Source: Spirogloea muscicola (taxonomy: Eukaryota > Streptophyta > Zygnematophyceae > Spirogloeales > Spirogloeaceae). Taken from it: 45,326 bases of DNA. Below, one piece after another: positions 12,261 to 24,412 of the stretch. A program made the translations under genes and the position numbers. The stretch's first letter is position 1; each line of letters starts with the position of its first letter. Location of the stretch: NCBI GenBank assembly GCA_009602725.1, contig WELB01000346.1:18635-63960 (forward strand), given 5' to 3'. The notes beneath the pieces were generated by a model. The model was not told the DNA's origin. It ran no database searches and worked only from the letters and a program-made list of their open reading frames with translations.

Positions 12261-12539
12261 TGTGTCCTTCGCCTCACTCAGAAGGCGGCTGCTGCTCGTC
12301 CTACCGCCGGTCCACCCGAGTCCGGCTCGCGGCCCGCCAAGGCGCCCTGGTGCACGCCTCCGGCAGGCCGTGCGCCGGCAGGAGATGGGCAAGGCGGGCG
12401 CGCGGTGCCCGCGACATGGACAAGCACCTGTTCCCTTCGCTACGAGAGCAAGGCAGTAGGAGACGGCGGGGCGCCAGCGGCACAGGGGCGAGGCGAGTGG
12501 GGAGACGGGGCGGGCGCCGTCTGGCTCTGGCTCTGTCCA

Positions 12540-12785
12540 GGGGACCCACTTCCAGGACCCTAGCCTCTCTGATTTGCGGCTGCTTAGCAGGGGTTACTGA
12601 GTGATTCCTCTGGCTTCCTCTGGCCCCCTTCTCGTTCTTTGTTCATTCTTTTTTGGGCTGGCTTGTCCAGCCCCTATCCTCAATGGGCGAGCCCTTTCTT
12701 TCTCTCTTTGTGTGCTTTGGTTTCTTAGCGCTTCCTCTGGCTTCCTCTGGCCCCCTTCTCGTTCTTTGTTCATTCTCTTTTGGGA
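12540..12785 (+). repeat. LINE 3' tail, one complete and one partial unit
   Basis: The unit begins with the LINE tail peptide SLSDLRLLSRGY and TGA at 12598-12600, passes a 3' UTR and reaches hairpin GGGCTGGCTTGTCCAGCCC at 12655-12673. A second 3' UTR copy follows (12723-12780) and stops abruptly at the start of the LINE endonuclease fragment. A tail array directly upstream of a 5'-truncated LINE suggests insertion of one copy into the tail of another. Confidence 0.75.
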
Positions 12786-13419
12786 GAAAACGCTCTGCCG
12801 ATCTACGAGTCCCTTCGGCTTTCTGACAACCTTTTCCGCACGGCGCTCCACCACCACCTTGGCCTCCCCCCCCCTTGCTTGGCTGGCATCCGCCAGTGCG
12901 AGTGTGGCCACATTGCCGACGACAAGCTCGCCTTAGCTTCGCACATGCTGAGGTGTGTTGAGGGGGGTGAGCGCATTGCCTCCCACGACCTACTAAGGGA
13001 TACCATGTTTGGCATTGTGCGAGAGGCGGGATATCATCCGGCGATGGAGGTGTCTGGGATCATGCCAATCTCCTCAAGGCGCGGCAAGCCATACGTGCGG
13101 CGTCTGGACGTGGTCGCTACCCCGCGGGGCGGTGGGCCTCGTCTGCTCTTGGACGTGGTACTGATCGACGCATACAAGGCTGGCGCACCAACGTCAACCG
13201 TGTCTGGCTGGGCCACGTCCAGCGCGGAGCGCAAGAAGGAGCGGCACTACCATGATCATCCTCGAGGGGACCATCTTTACCCGTGTGCCATGGATATCTA
13301 TGGAGGCTACGGCGTGAAATGGTCCTCCCTGATCCAGCATCTGGCCCGGCTGGTTGATGCGCGTCGTCGAAGTCGGGGGGGCAGCTTGGGCCACTCCAGC
13401 ATTCCGCAGGCCTTAGTTG
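12786..13419 (+). pseudogene. LINE zinc knuckle and restriction-like endonuclease, open, cut by assembly gap
   Basis: The frame is open for more than 200 codons until the gap. In order it shows LGLPPPCLAGIRQCECG and ASHMLRC, together a C-x-C...H-x3-C zinc knuckle, then VRRLDVVATPRGGGPRLLLD, with Asp-X14-Asp as in R2-type restriction-like endonucleases. It goes on to HYHDHPRGDHLYPCAMDIYG, the conserved block near the LINE C-terminus. It is the best-preserved copy of these domains in the window. The RT is absent upstream, so it is 5'-truncated; the C-terminal tail and 3' hairpin, if present, are in the gap. Residues shown after the gap in the same frame are unrelated. Confidence 0.8.
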
Positions 13420-13829
13420 NNNNNNNNNNNNNNNNNNNNNNNNNNNNNNNNNNNNNNNNNNNNNNNNNNNNNNNNNNNNNNNNNNNNNNNNNNNNNNNNN
13501 NNNNNNNNNNNNNNNNNNNNNNNNNNNNNNNNNNNNNNNNNNNNNNNNNNNNNNNNNNNNNNNNNNNNNNNNNNNNNNNNNNNNNNNNNNNNNNNNNNNN
13601 NNNNNNNNNNNNNNNNNNNNNNNNNNNNNNNNNNNNNNNNNNNNNNNNNNNNNNNNNNNNNNNNNNNNNNNNNNNNNNNNNNNNNNNNNNNNNNNNNNNN
13701 NNNNNNNNNNNNNNNNNNNNNNNNNNNNNNNNNNNNNNNNNNNNNNNNNNNNNNNNNNNNNNNNNNNNNNNNNNNNNNNNNNNNNNNNNNNNNNNNNNNN
13801 NNNNNNNNNNNNNNNNNNNNNNNNNNNNN
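13420..13829. other. Assembly gap (410 N)
   Basis: The sequence is unknown. The right edge is a (GCC)n run, so the gap probably covers GC-rich triplet sequence upstream of the flippase start plus the end of the LINE copy. Confidence 0.99.
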
Positions 13830-13888
13830 GCCGCCGCCGCCGCCGCGGCCGCCCCGAGCGGCAGTGGTTGCGGTGGTGGGCTGCCTGC

Positions 13889-16800
13889 ATGGAGAACGGC
13901 GGCGGCGACCGCCTGCCAACGTTCGACGGCAGCGGCGGCGGCGGCGGCGGCGGCGCCTCGTCGAGCGGCCTGGACGCGAAGCTGCGCAGCGGCCGCAATA
14001 GCTCGCTGGTCCAGCACCCGGCGTATGGCGAGGTCGGCGGCCATCGCACCGTGTGCGTCAACGACCGCACAGCCTCGGAGCTCAACCACAAGGTGCGCCG
14101 CTGCACCGCCAGACGAGCTCTGCAGCAGCAGCGGCACCACAGAGACCTTCGCCTCGTCGGCCCTGGGGCGTCGATGACAAGCCTCACCGCCGTTGCCTCG
14201 TGTGCTGGTGCAGAGCAACTCGGTGTCCACGACCAAGTACACGGCCTTCACCTTCCTCCCCAAGGGCCTCTTCGAACAGGTCTGTGGGAGGCCCGAGCCC
14301 GCACATGCGGCAGCCAGTCCTGGCGCAGCAGCCGCACTTGCAGCCGCCCTTGGTGGGACTGCCAGCAAGAGGAACAGCTTGACCGTGGCCGATGACGTTC
14401 CTCGAAGTCCTATGCTTGCGGCTCGACTGGCTGCGGCCGGCGCTTGCTGCCGCTCTGAACACGTCAGGAGTATTGGCTTCCTCACTAGAAAAGCATTAGA
14501 GAAGGCCAAAGTCAAGACGAAATTATTCTCGTGCAGCACTTACCCCATCCAATTGTGGCCGCTCAGAGAGGACCCTCCAGGTTAGCTGAATTGTGAGGAC
14601 AAGCGTTGCTGCTGCGTTGGGGCTCTCTGTCTGGTCATCTGATCCTACGCCGCTGTCCTGGCACGCTTGCAGTTCCGGCGGGTAGCCAACTTCTACTTCC
14701 TGCTCATCGCAATCCTGTCCACCACCCCCATTAGGTGAGTGGATAGCCCTGCACTACACCAGGCGCCTCTGTGGCCAACACTTTGCCGCTCCCCAAGATT
14801 AGCAGTCGGGAAAGGCAGGGAAAGGCTTCTATTTAAGCATTGAATGTGCTCCTCAAGGTTAGCATATTGTTGGTAGAGTTCCTAGAGAGGGTTGCTGCAG
14901 AGGTTATTACCCACAAGTTATTCTGCCAGCAGCTTGATCCTGCTTCTTTTGTGGTGTGTAGCCCTGTGCACCCGATCACAAATGTTGGCCCGCTCGTCCT
15001 GGTGCTGGCCGTCTCCCTCATGAAGGAGGCATTCGAGGACAGGGTGAGCAGCTTGAAGTCAGAAATGGGACTTGCCTGCTTCTTGGCATTTACATCAGGG
15101 AGACATTTATGGACATAGGCGCTGCAAAGATAGCGACTATTGCCATTGTGTTAACGGTCTTTGAAGTGCGTGAGGGCAGCTGCTTTTGCTGCACCCTTTG
15201 TTGCCGCATCTGCAGAAAAGGTACAACAGCGACAAGGTGATCAATGCCAGCCCGACAGAAAGTCTCAGCGGGAGAGAGTGGGTGTCCGTTCCCTGGAGTG
15301 CAGTTAAAGTTGGCGACATAGTCAGGGTGAGTTCATATCCGTCATGCTATGAAGTGTCACGAGTGTGTAGCACCTTACTCCCAAGACTGTCCCCCTGCCT
15401 TCTGCCAGTAACAGTGACAAGTAGCTGTCAGGACAGCCAGGCGAGCTCAGATCTGCTCCAACGCAGTAGATGTAGATGCACTGACGCAGTTTGCAAGAGC
15501 TGGACTTTGTGCAGGTCAAGTGCGACCAATTCTTTCCCGCGGACCTTCTGTGCTTAGCCAGCACCAACGCGGACGGCATTTGCTACATCGAGGTAGGTGA
15601 ATGCTGGCCGTTGCTCGCCTTCCAAAGACAATTCTGGCAGCCGTCTGGTGCTTCAGTTGCAGCTCTGCATTGCCCGCTTTGTCTGCATCCAGCAAACGCT
15701 CCTCTTGGGGTTACCTTGCAGACATCCAACCTCGATGGCGAAACAAACCTGAAGATACGCAAGGCGCTCGAACGGACTTGGGAGTATGTGACCTCTGAAG
15801 CAGCTGCTGAATTCAAAGGTGAGAATACTGTGCTATGCAGTCAACAACATCAACAAGTTATCCATCCATTGACCAATCATATCACAAGGTTTGAGTGGAG
15901 CTATGCGGCTGAAGCCCTACACATAATAACTTCAAAGCCTAACCAGTGCTTAGGGAAAGAGTGACTAAGCAGGGGTCACTGGATGTCACAGGCACAGTGG
16001 AGTGCGAGCAGCCTAACAACTCACTGTACACCTTCACTGGCAATCTTGTGACTGGCAAGCAGACCCTTCCAGTGACTCCGAATCAAATACTGTTGCGGGT
16101 GAGGTCCATCAGATGTCCACAGTGTCAGGGTTCTGATGCTCCAGCTCTGCCTGGCGCGCAGGTGTCTCATAGGTCTGTCTTGCTTGTTTTGTTGCCCTGC
16201 TGTTTGGCCATGTCAACGTAATCTGGAGCCTTGCAGGGATGCAGTCTGCGAAACACAGAGTGGATTGTGGGTTGCGTCATTTTCACGGGTCATGAAACAA
16301 AGGTGAGTCATCACTTACCTCATTTCATGCACAGGGAAGGCACTTGACAATGCAATCTGCAGAACCTTGTCTATGCCCCTAATGTAGGTGGCCTGCAGGT
16401 GCATTGCATATGCTGGGGGAGCTCGATGTGCATGCTGTCAATGCTTGCATGGAGCTGCAAAGTAGGCAGAAGACCATAGTTGCATGGTTGATGCTGAATG
16501 CCTGAGGTCAACAGTTGATTCTGCTAAGTGACCAGACTGGTAAGCTTCGTTCTGTAGAGCTGCCAGCAACAATCACAGGGCAGCCAAATAGAGGAAGGGA
16601 GGAGAAGTCAAAAGATCAGCTGGCCTTAGTGGTCACGGACAAGAGCTGACTTACCAACTGTAGCCTTGAGTGATGACCTAAGTCCCTTCTTACATCCTTC
16701 TTACGACGTAGTGACTTGTGAGAGCTACTGATCTAGTACAGTGCTTCTGTTCTTAATAGGTGATGATGAATGCCATGGACGTCCCATCTAAACGCAGCAC

Positions 16801-19800
16801 GCTGGAGCGCAGGCTTGACAAGCTAATCCTGATTCTTTTTCTTATCCTCTTCTTGATATGTTTCATTGGTGGCATTGGGAGGTGAGCAGTGAACCTGATA
16901 TTCTCAATAAGCGCATCAGTCGAGATTTTCAGCAAATCTCGACTTACCTTCGAACGATCTTGGGCAGTACAACCTATCAGCAATCTGGAGATACATGCTT
17001 GATGCTGGGAGTAAATGCTGGTAACCGGCACTAGTGTATGCTTATGACAGTGCGGTGCTTTATATTATGGTGTGCAGTGCCGTGTTTCTCGATCGTAAAT
17101 ATTGGTACCTTCACCTGGAGGATGTGAAGGAAGCGCAGTATGACCCTAGCAATCGCTTTGTGGTGAGCATTGACTGATCCGATTTCTGACACAGACTAAG
17201 GAGCAAAGTTCCTTTGCTGGTATGAGATTGTACAAGAATGAGGACAAGTCTGCAGCAAGCTAGTAAGCCACATGAGGGTGCATCTGAACGGAGATACATT
17301 CGGTGATGCAGGTTGCAATACTAAACTTCTTCACTTTCTTGACTCTCTACTCAACAATCATACCCATTTCACTCTACGTGTCTATAGAGGTACTGCCTCA
17401 ATAATTTCAAGAAATGGTTGCACTGCTTAAAATAACCATTTACAGTACATGGTGCTCTTCCCTACAAGCATTGAAGTATGCAATTTCATTCCAGTTGCCT
17501 GAAGTTGCTCGAAGGTGATCCTTCTTAATGAGCATAGCAATGGCAACTGCTCTTTGCTTGCTTCAGATGATAAAGATTGTGCAGTCGACGCAATTCATCA
17601 ACAAGGACCTGAACATGTACTACAGAGAAACAGACACGCCAGCTCTTGCTCGGACGTCAAATCTTAATGAGGAGCTAGGGCAGGTACAGTGATGCCAGAT
17701 TAATCATATGGACGCATCATGTGAGCAGCGCTGTGCGTTGTTGGATGTTCACTTGAGAACGTGTGCTGGCCTATTGTGTTTGTCCAGATTGAGTACATCT
17801 TCTCAGACAAGACCGGTACCCTGACCCAGAACATGATGGAATTCTTCAAGTGCTCGATTGGCGGCGTGATGTATGGGACAGGTGTGACTGAGATCCAGCG
17901 AGCCTCTGCCAAGCGCACCGGCATAGCCCTTGACGAGGTATACACTCTTACATACACAGTTGCTAATGCTGTGAAGTGAACTGATGGGGATGTGATCCTC
18001 CTAAGAAGGCCTTCATCGCTAGTTGCAGATGCATTTGGGCCTGCCGGCACTCACTGTTGCCATTTACCTTTGCCTTCTGTAGTACGAGAGATCTGAGGAA
18101 GCCGTGTACGAGAAAGGCTTCAATTTCGACGACAAGCGACTCATGCGAGGAGCGTGGAGAAATGAGCCAGTTGCTGAGATTTGCAAGGTCTTTCTTGCTC
18201 TCTGACAGCCTGGTTGTCAAGGCCGCTGTAGGCGGTTGTGCAGATTGAGAGCGAGGCTGCGGCCTATAATTACTTGCAGGCAGCAGCAGTACAACAATGT
18301 AGGTGCTTCTAAGTGTTGTTTTGCCTCCTGCAGAAACCTCATGACGGACCTCTTGTGCATGCAGGAGTTCTTTAGGTTGCTTGCCATCTGCCATACGGTG
18401 CTCCCCGAAGGTGAGGAGACAACAGACAAGATTGAATACCAGGCTGCTTCACCTGACGAGGCAGCCCTTGTGGCTGCAGCAAAGAATTTTGGGTTCTTCT
18501 TCTACAGGTTCACACTGAGTGTCTCCTTTTCCTGCTTGTCGTATACAACCTTGTCACATGGCATATGATTAGTCTGGACCTCGGAAGACGCACTCCAATA
18601 TTTGCAATCCATAGCCAGGAGCTCTGTGAGCCTCGCCTAGCGATTCTTATCTTCAGCAACACGCAGGCGCACGCCCACCACTATTCGGGTACGAGAGTCC
18701 CATGTGGAGAAGCTGGGAAGAATCATGGAGGCGGAGTATGAGATTCTTAACGTGCTTGAGTTCAACAGCACCCGGAAGCGGCAGTCTGTTATCTGCCGCT
18801 TCCCCAACGGCAGGCTTGTCTTATACTGCAAGGTAGATAGCGCACTGCAAAGTATCAATTGCGTTTCTGGCTTTTTGTAACACAGTGCTTAGGGGAGGGG
18901 GCTTGCTCTCATTCAAAGCAGAAGAGTGTCACTTATGCTGTCTCTGAGGTGGAAGCTTCGCCCTGGAGTGTGCAGGGTGCTGACAGTATGATATTTGAGC
19001 GGCTATCGGAGAAGGGTTCAAAGTACAAAGACAGCACAAGGCAACATCTTGAAAAGTTTGGTTCTGACGGCCTCCGCACTCTGTGCTTGGCTTGTCGCGA
19101 CCTGGACCCTGCATTCTACGAGGAATGGAATGAAAAGTTTGTGTTGGCCAAGTCGTCGTTGAGGGAGCGTGAGCGCAAGCTTGACGAGGTATGTCAATAG
19201 TGGATCGTAGTCCTAGTTTACTGTGTGGCGCTTGTGAAGGACATCATTACTGGAGTTTAAGTTGAGGGCCTTCATTTTCCTTGCTTTGTCAGGTTGCAGA
19301 AGAGGTGGAGAAGGAGCTTGTGCTTCTGGGGTGTACAGCCATTGAGGACAAGCTCCAAGATGGGGTGCCTGCATGCATCGAGACTATCTCTTCTGCAGGG
19401 ATAAAGATATGGGTTCTGACAGGCGACAAGTTGGAAACTGCTATCAATATTGCCTATGGTAAAAATCCACTCACTCACTGCGTGTTATTAGCACCTAGTC
19501 TGACTAAGTGGCAACCTGCTTGAGACGTCTTGATTAAATATTGTAGGGCAAGCCTTGCGGCTCTTGAGCCTACCTTGCACAGCGTCGTCGCCTTTCTATG
19601 GCTGACATAACAAGGGCTAAGCTCATGAGCTCGTCCTACTTGCTGCAGCTTGCAGCCTCCTGACAAATGAGATGAAGCAGTTCATCATCAGCTCAGAGGC
19701 CGAAGTCATCAGAGAAGCAGAAGGAAAGGTAATAGTTGACGTCTATGAAGCCAGCTCTGTGTTTTGTGCCGCACTTTGGCAAGGAGAAGAGCCTCAGTAT

Positions 19801-22800
19801 GAGATTCTTACACAAACTGTCCACAAAAATCGTAAACACACACAGATGCTATTGACATGCCAGCCTTGCAAGCCAGCCGACATTTAGCTTGTGGTTGGGG
19901 ACATTGCAGTGATATGTGTTGGTCCTTGCATTTTCTTTTGGAGTTGTACAAGGAGGAAAGGTGTGTGCAGTATGTCCTTGTTCTGTGGATGACTTACACT
20001 ACTGTCTTGACCGATGATTGGTCCGTCTTATCACAGAAGAATGCCCTGGAAGTGTCAAGGACCATACGGGAGTACGTAGTCAAGCAGCTACAAGATGCTA
20101 TGCGGCAAGCGCTGTCAAACGAGCTTGATGGGAATGGCTTTGACATTGCCCTGGTGATTGATGGGCGATGCCTCATGTATGCGCTGGAGCCGGCTCTCCG
20201 AGGGGACCTGGTCGGATTGGGGACCAGATGCAAGGCTGTCGTGTGCTGCCGCGTCTCACCCCTTCAGAAGGCTCAGGTGGGTAGGCTAACCTCCATCTTT
20301 GAGCAAAGTACCGAAGCAGCTAGATGAAGCTCACCTAGACTCCAGTTTCAAAGCAGGTTGGTCAGATGCTCAAGAGGACTTCAAGTTGCTAGGTTGAGTG
20401 GTGATAGTAGTATGATGTAATATGCACACATTACTGTGTCTAGACTTATCTTATCTCGTCGTCTAAGCTTAGAATCTTATTATCTACCACTTAAAGCAAA
20501 GCAAGCTTTCATGAGAGAGAGTTCTTGGTTGCTGCTGTGCATATGACATAATTATCTCAGCCTATGATTATCGTGAATCTGGCTGGGCTGGCAAGATGTA
20601 CAATGACAATATGGAATCACTTCTGATGCCTTGGCAACCATAGGTTACCACACTGATGAAGGAAGGGGCCGGCAAAATCACGCTGAGCATTGGGGATGGT
20701 GCCAACGACGTCAGCATGATCCAAGCAGCTCACATTGGTGTCGGTATCAGTGGCCAAGAGGGCATGCAAGCCGTCCTGGCTTCTGATTTCGCGATCGCTC
20801 AGTTCCGCTACCTGACTGATCTGCTCTTGGTCCACGGTCGCCTCGCTTACATGCGATTGTCCAAGGTGAGGATTTCCTTGGTACCACCGTGCACCTGCTG
20901 CTGCAAGAATATGTCATATTGCACAGTGATCGATTGTGAGCAGGGACGTGTACAAACTCATCCAAATGGATTATCTAGCAGTTCCTTTGAGTACATGGTC
21001 ATCTTGATTCGCACCTTAATATGAGTCCATGACAACAAGGTCTATCGGATCCTAGCATTGGTTCACTTCATGCACCACGAGCAGCTAGGAATGACCACAC
21101 ATTAGCTTGCTTAGTGGCATGAGCATGGCGAACACCAGAATATTGTTACAGTATGCACAAAGCTTATGACCTGAGTTTATTTGAAGTGCAGGTGGTGGTT
21201 TACTTCTTCTATAAGAATCTGGCCTTTACTTTGACATCTTTCTGGTTCAACTGTTATGCTGGGTACTCGGGACAACGGTTGTACGATGACTGGTTTCAGT
21301 CGTTGTTCAATGTTGCCTTCACTGCATTCCCAGTGATTGTTGTTGGGATTTTCGACCAGGCAAGTTCTCAGCTTTTGCAGCACCTGAGAGTAGCTCGTGT
21401 ACTTACAACCAGGCCAGCTTCAAACATGCTGCCGAGCGTGCTATAGCCTCATGCTAGTTCCAAGGCCACAAAGCACACTAATGCGCATCCATACTGCACT
21501 CTTGACTGATGGCGCAGGACGTTGACCCAGCCACAAGCAAGATATACCCGCAGTTGTACAAGGCAGGTATCAGGAATATGTACTTCAACTGGTGGGTGAT
21601 AACTCTCTGGCTCATTGCAGCCATTTACCAGTCCATCATATTCTTTTTCCTACCTCTGGGCGCCGGTGTCTCTCCCCAGAACAATGGAGCGCAGTCTCTG
21701 GGCCTCTGGGAGATTGGGACAATGGTGTACACCGTGGTGATCATCAGTGTGAACCTCCGGCTGTTCATGGCAGTCTCCTTCTTCAACAAGTGGCACTTTT
21801 ACAGTGTGCTCGGCTCCATAGGCTTGTGGTTTGTCGTGGTGCTCATCTATGATGCGCTTTCCCCCAGCTGGAGCAGCATCGAATCACAGGTCTTACTCTG
21901 CTATCAAGTCCTACACAGGCATGGTTCTTATTGATGTGCATTCTTGATGTGTCCTCATTGACCTGTTTTGTGAGCTTCGAGGCAGCCATAGTGACCTTCT
22001 CTAGCATGTTGTACCCCAGCAGTGTGAGGTCGTTCATCCGCTCACTGCATCTTATTGTGAGCTGCAACAGGGTAATCAATACTGGGTAATTTACAACCTG
22101 CTAGGGACGGTCTACTTCTGGCTCATGGTCTTGTTTGCGCCATTTGTCGCGCTGATGTTCGACCTTCTATACCAGGGGTGAGTGTATCACCTCACTTCAA
22201 TTAGTGGGAACTAATAGAGCTGAACAAACATGAGAAAGATGCAATGGCACAAGCACAGGCTCGTATAGGACTTCGGAAGTCCTGGTTACTTGATGATTGT
22301 TGCAGATTGGAAGTGATATAGATTGCTCACTGTTTGCTCTGGACCAATCTTGCTGCAGATTGCAGCGCTGGTTGAAGCCACACGACTACCAGATCATACA
22401 GGAGAACCTCAAATTCCACGGCGGCCTAGGTATTCCTCCCAGCGGCCACCTCGAGATGCAGTCTTTGACCGATGATGAGCCCGTCGTGAGGCCATCAGTG
22501 GAGGAGCAGCGACGGCGAGCCATGGCCGCGCTTCCCACGCTCGCCTCCAAGAAGCACACTGGGTTTTCTTTCGACAGCCCTGGCTTCGACTCATTTTTTG
22601 CCATGCAGGTGAGAGTTACTTGGCTACCACTATCTGAGATTAGCATAACCATTAGAAGTCTTGTCTGCTTGACAGTTGCTCGTCTTGTAATTTCAGTTCC
22701 TTCCTCTGGTTTACTGGTCGGCCAATTGGAGGTTCAAGTATTTGTCGATTGTCCTCTACTATCTGGCAACAGGAGGGCGTGTCGTCTCCAGCGCGATCCT

Positions 22801-23195
22801 GGGATGTTGCGCGGCGGGCGAGCATGACGAGGCGGCGCAGCCAGGCGGCGTCCCCCGAGTTCATTCCCTTCCCGCGGGTACCCGAGCGGCCTCGCTCCTC
22901 GCAGCCCGGTACCTCCGACGCCCTGCCAACATCCACATCCCCGTCATCCTTAAGCTTCCCAGCCCAGCCGTCGCGGCAGTTCCGGCAGCCGGTCCACGGG
23001 GGGCTCGCCTTTGACTCCGCCTTCTCGCAGCAACCGATTGGTGACCCCTTCAGCGTGAGCAGTAGTCGCGGCAGCCATCGCGGGGAGCTCGCTTTGGGGG
23101 CGACCCCGCCGATTTTGGAGGCCCCTCCTCCCCCTCCGCGGCAAGCGCAGAGGAGAGAGCCGCCTGACCCGTTCTCGGACATCTCGCTCATCTGA
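13889..23195 (+). CDS. P4-type ATPase, phospholipid flippase
   Basis: This is an integral membrane ATPase of the family that moves phospholipids from the outer or lumenal to the cytosolic leaflet, usually with a CDC50 partner. Exons: 13889-14092, 14214-14279, 14673-14734, 14962-15043, 15216-15326, 15515-15592, 15722-15818, 15992-16098, 16237-16302, 16760-16881, 17078-17162, 17312-17389, 17567-17683, 17788-17937, 18083-18187, 18365-18507, 18667-18832, 18976-19188, 19293-19458, 19649-19728, 20037-20276, 20644-20865, 21192-21359, 21518-21889, 22071-22177, 22359-22608, 22773-23195. Joined length is 1359 aa without a stop. Motifs are DGET at 206-209 (actuator domain), PISL at 378-381 in M4, characteristic of P4 pumps, DKTGTLT with the phosphorylated Asp 432, TGDK at 727-730 and GDGAND at 863-868, plus hydrophobic segments for ten membrane helices. 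The N-terminus has a poly-Gly run; the Ser/Pro-rich C-tail has two DPF motifs. One intron (after 21359) starts with GC. Lipid specificity cannot be told. Confidence 0.96.
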
Positions 23196-24117
23196 GCACT
23201 TCTTGTGGCAGCATCTTAAGTCCTGCACTGCGCCCGTGCAACGGTATGGAGCCCTCGGGCGTCCTGCTGCCTCGCCTTTTCAGCCCCTCCTCCATGCGTC
23301 CTGTTCTTGTGTGCCTGGCTTACTCGGACGCTGCCGACGCCGCACCGCCCAGCAGAGCAGCCGTCGTCAAGACGTCGCCGCCAACGGCGCGCACACGTTG
23401 CTTCGGTGCAAAGGGTGGTGGTCGGAGCACGGCTGGGAGGTGCTCGAGGCCGGCAGCCGAGCAAGCGGGCTGCGGCGGGGAAGAGGGCAGAAGGGTCTCT
23501 TCCGGAGGGGGAGACGGAGAAACAGAGACAGCTCTTCCCATGAGAGGCCTTGGCTGTGTGAGAGGGCCAGCCCAGGAAGAAGGACGCTTCCAGTGGAGGG
23601 CGATGGCTGCAGTTGGCCAGCCCAGAAGAGCAGTAGACAGCGGGAAGGGGCCAGAAGAGCGCCAAAGCACACAGCAGCTCAAGTGGCTGCTGGGGTGGCC
23701 AGCCTAGAAGCGATGGCAAACGGCTCTGCCAATTCACGGCAAGAAGCTGTGAGAGGCCAGCCCAAGGAATGGATAAGGTCCGAAAGGGGTCGGATGGCGC
23801 GACAAGCAGGAGTGATGGGTTTCCTGGACAACAGCGAGAGGCGCTCAATAACCTCTAGTCAGCAAGTGCAGCTGAGGATGGGAGGAGGACGGAAAGTGGA
23901 GTGGGATGGGATGGGAGTGGACAGGAAAAGCAGCGGGGGGTGGGGAGGGTGGGGGCCACCCGGGGGTGGCCGTCACGGCAGACGGCAGCCGTCAAGCCCG
24001 GCGCGGCGCGCTTGACGGCGGCCCGCCGACCTGCCCCGCCGTCAAGAAGCTCCGCCCCCGCCGGGCGGGGAGGCAGGCAGAGGCCCCACCCAGGCCGCAC
24101 CCGCCGCGCCCGCCGCC
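23196..24117. repeat. Flippase 3' flank with three LINE tail hairpins
   Basis: Minus-strand tail hairpins occur at 23552-23573, 23605-23623 and 23746-23763, each a variant of GGGCTGGCC-loop-CAGCC. Between them are decayed 3' UTR-like pieces. From about 23870 the sequence becomes very G-rich and then GCC-rich up to the gap, probably the promoter side of the next gene. I see no gene here. Confidence 0.6.
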
Positions 24118-24410
24118 NNNNNNNNNNNNNNNNNNNNNNNNNNNNNNNNNNNNNNNNNNNNNNNNNNNNNNNNNNNNNNNNNNNNNNNNNNNNNNNNNNN
24201 NNNNNNNNNNNNNNNNNNNNNNNNNNNNNNNNNNNNNNNNNNNNNNNNNNNNNNNNNNNNNNNNNNNNNNNNNNNNNNNNNNNNNNNNNNNNNNNNNNNN
24301 NNNNNNNNNNNNNNNNNNNNNNNNNNNNNNNNNNNNNNNNNNNNNNNNNNNNNNNNNNNNNNNNNNNNNNNNNNNNNNNNNNNNNNNNNNNNNNNNNNNN
24401 NNNNNNNNNN
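24118..24410. other. Assembly gap (293 N)
   Basis: The left edge is (CGCCCGCCGCC). The gap hides the 5' end of the TCP11 gene, whose first visible exon starts at the right edge. Confidence 0.99.
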
Positions 24411-24412
24411 CC

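Noticed and set aside
12780-14177. Long plus-strand frame of 465 codons through the N gap
   Set aside because: It is a fusion by N codons: the left part is the LINE endonuclease and the right part is an off-frame reading of the flippase exon 1 region.
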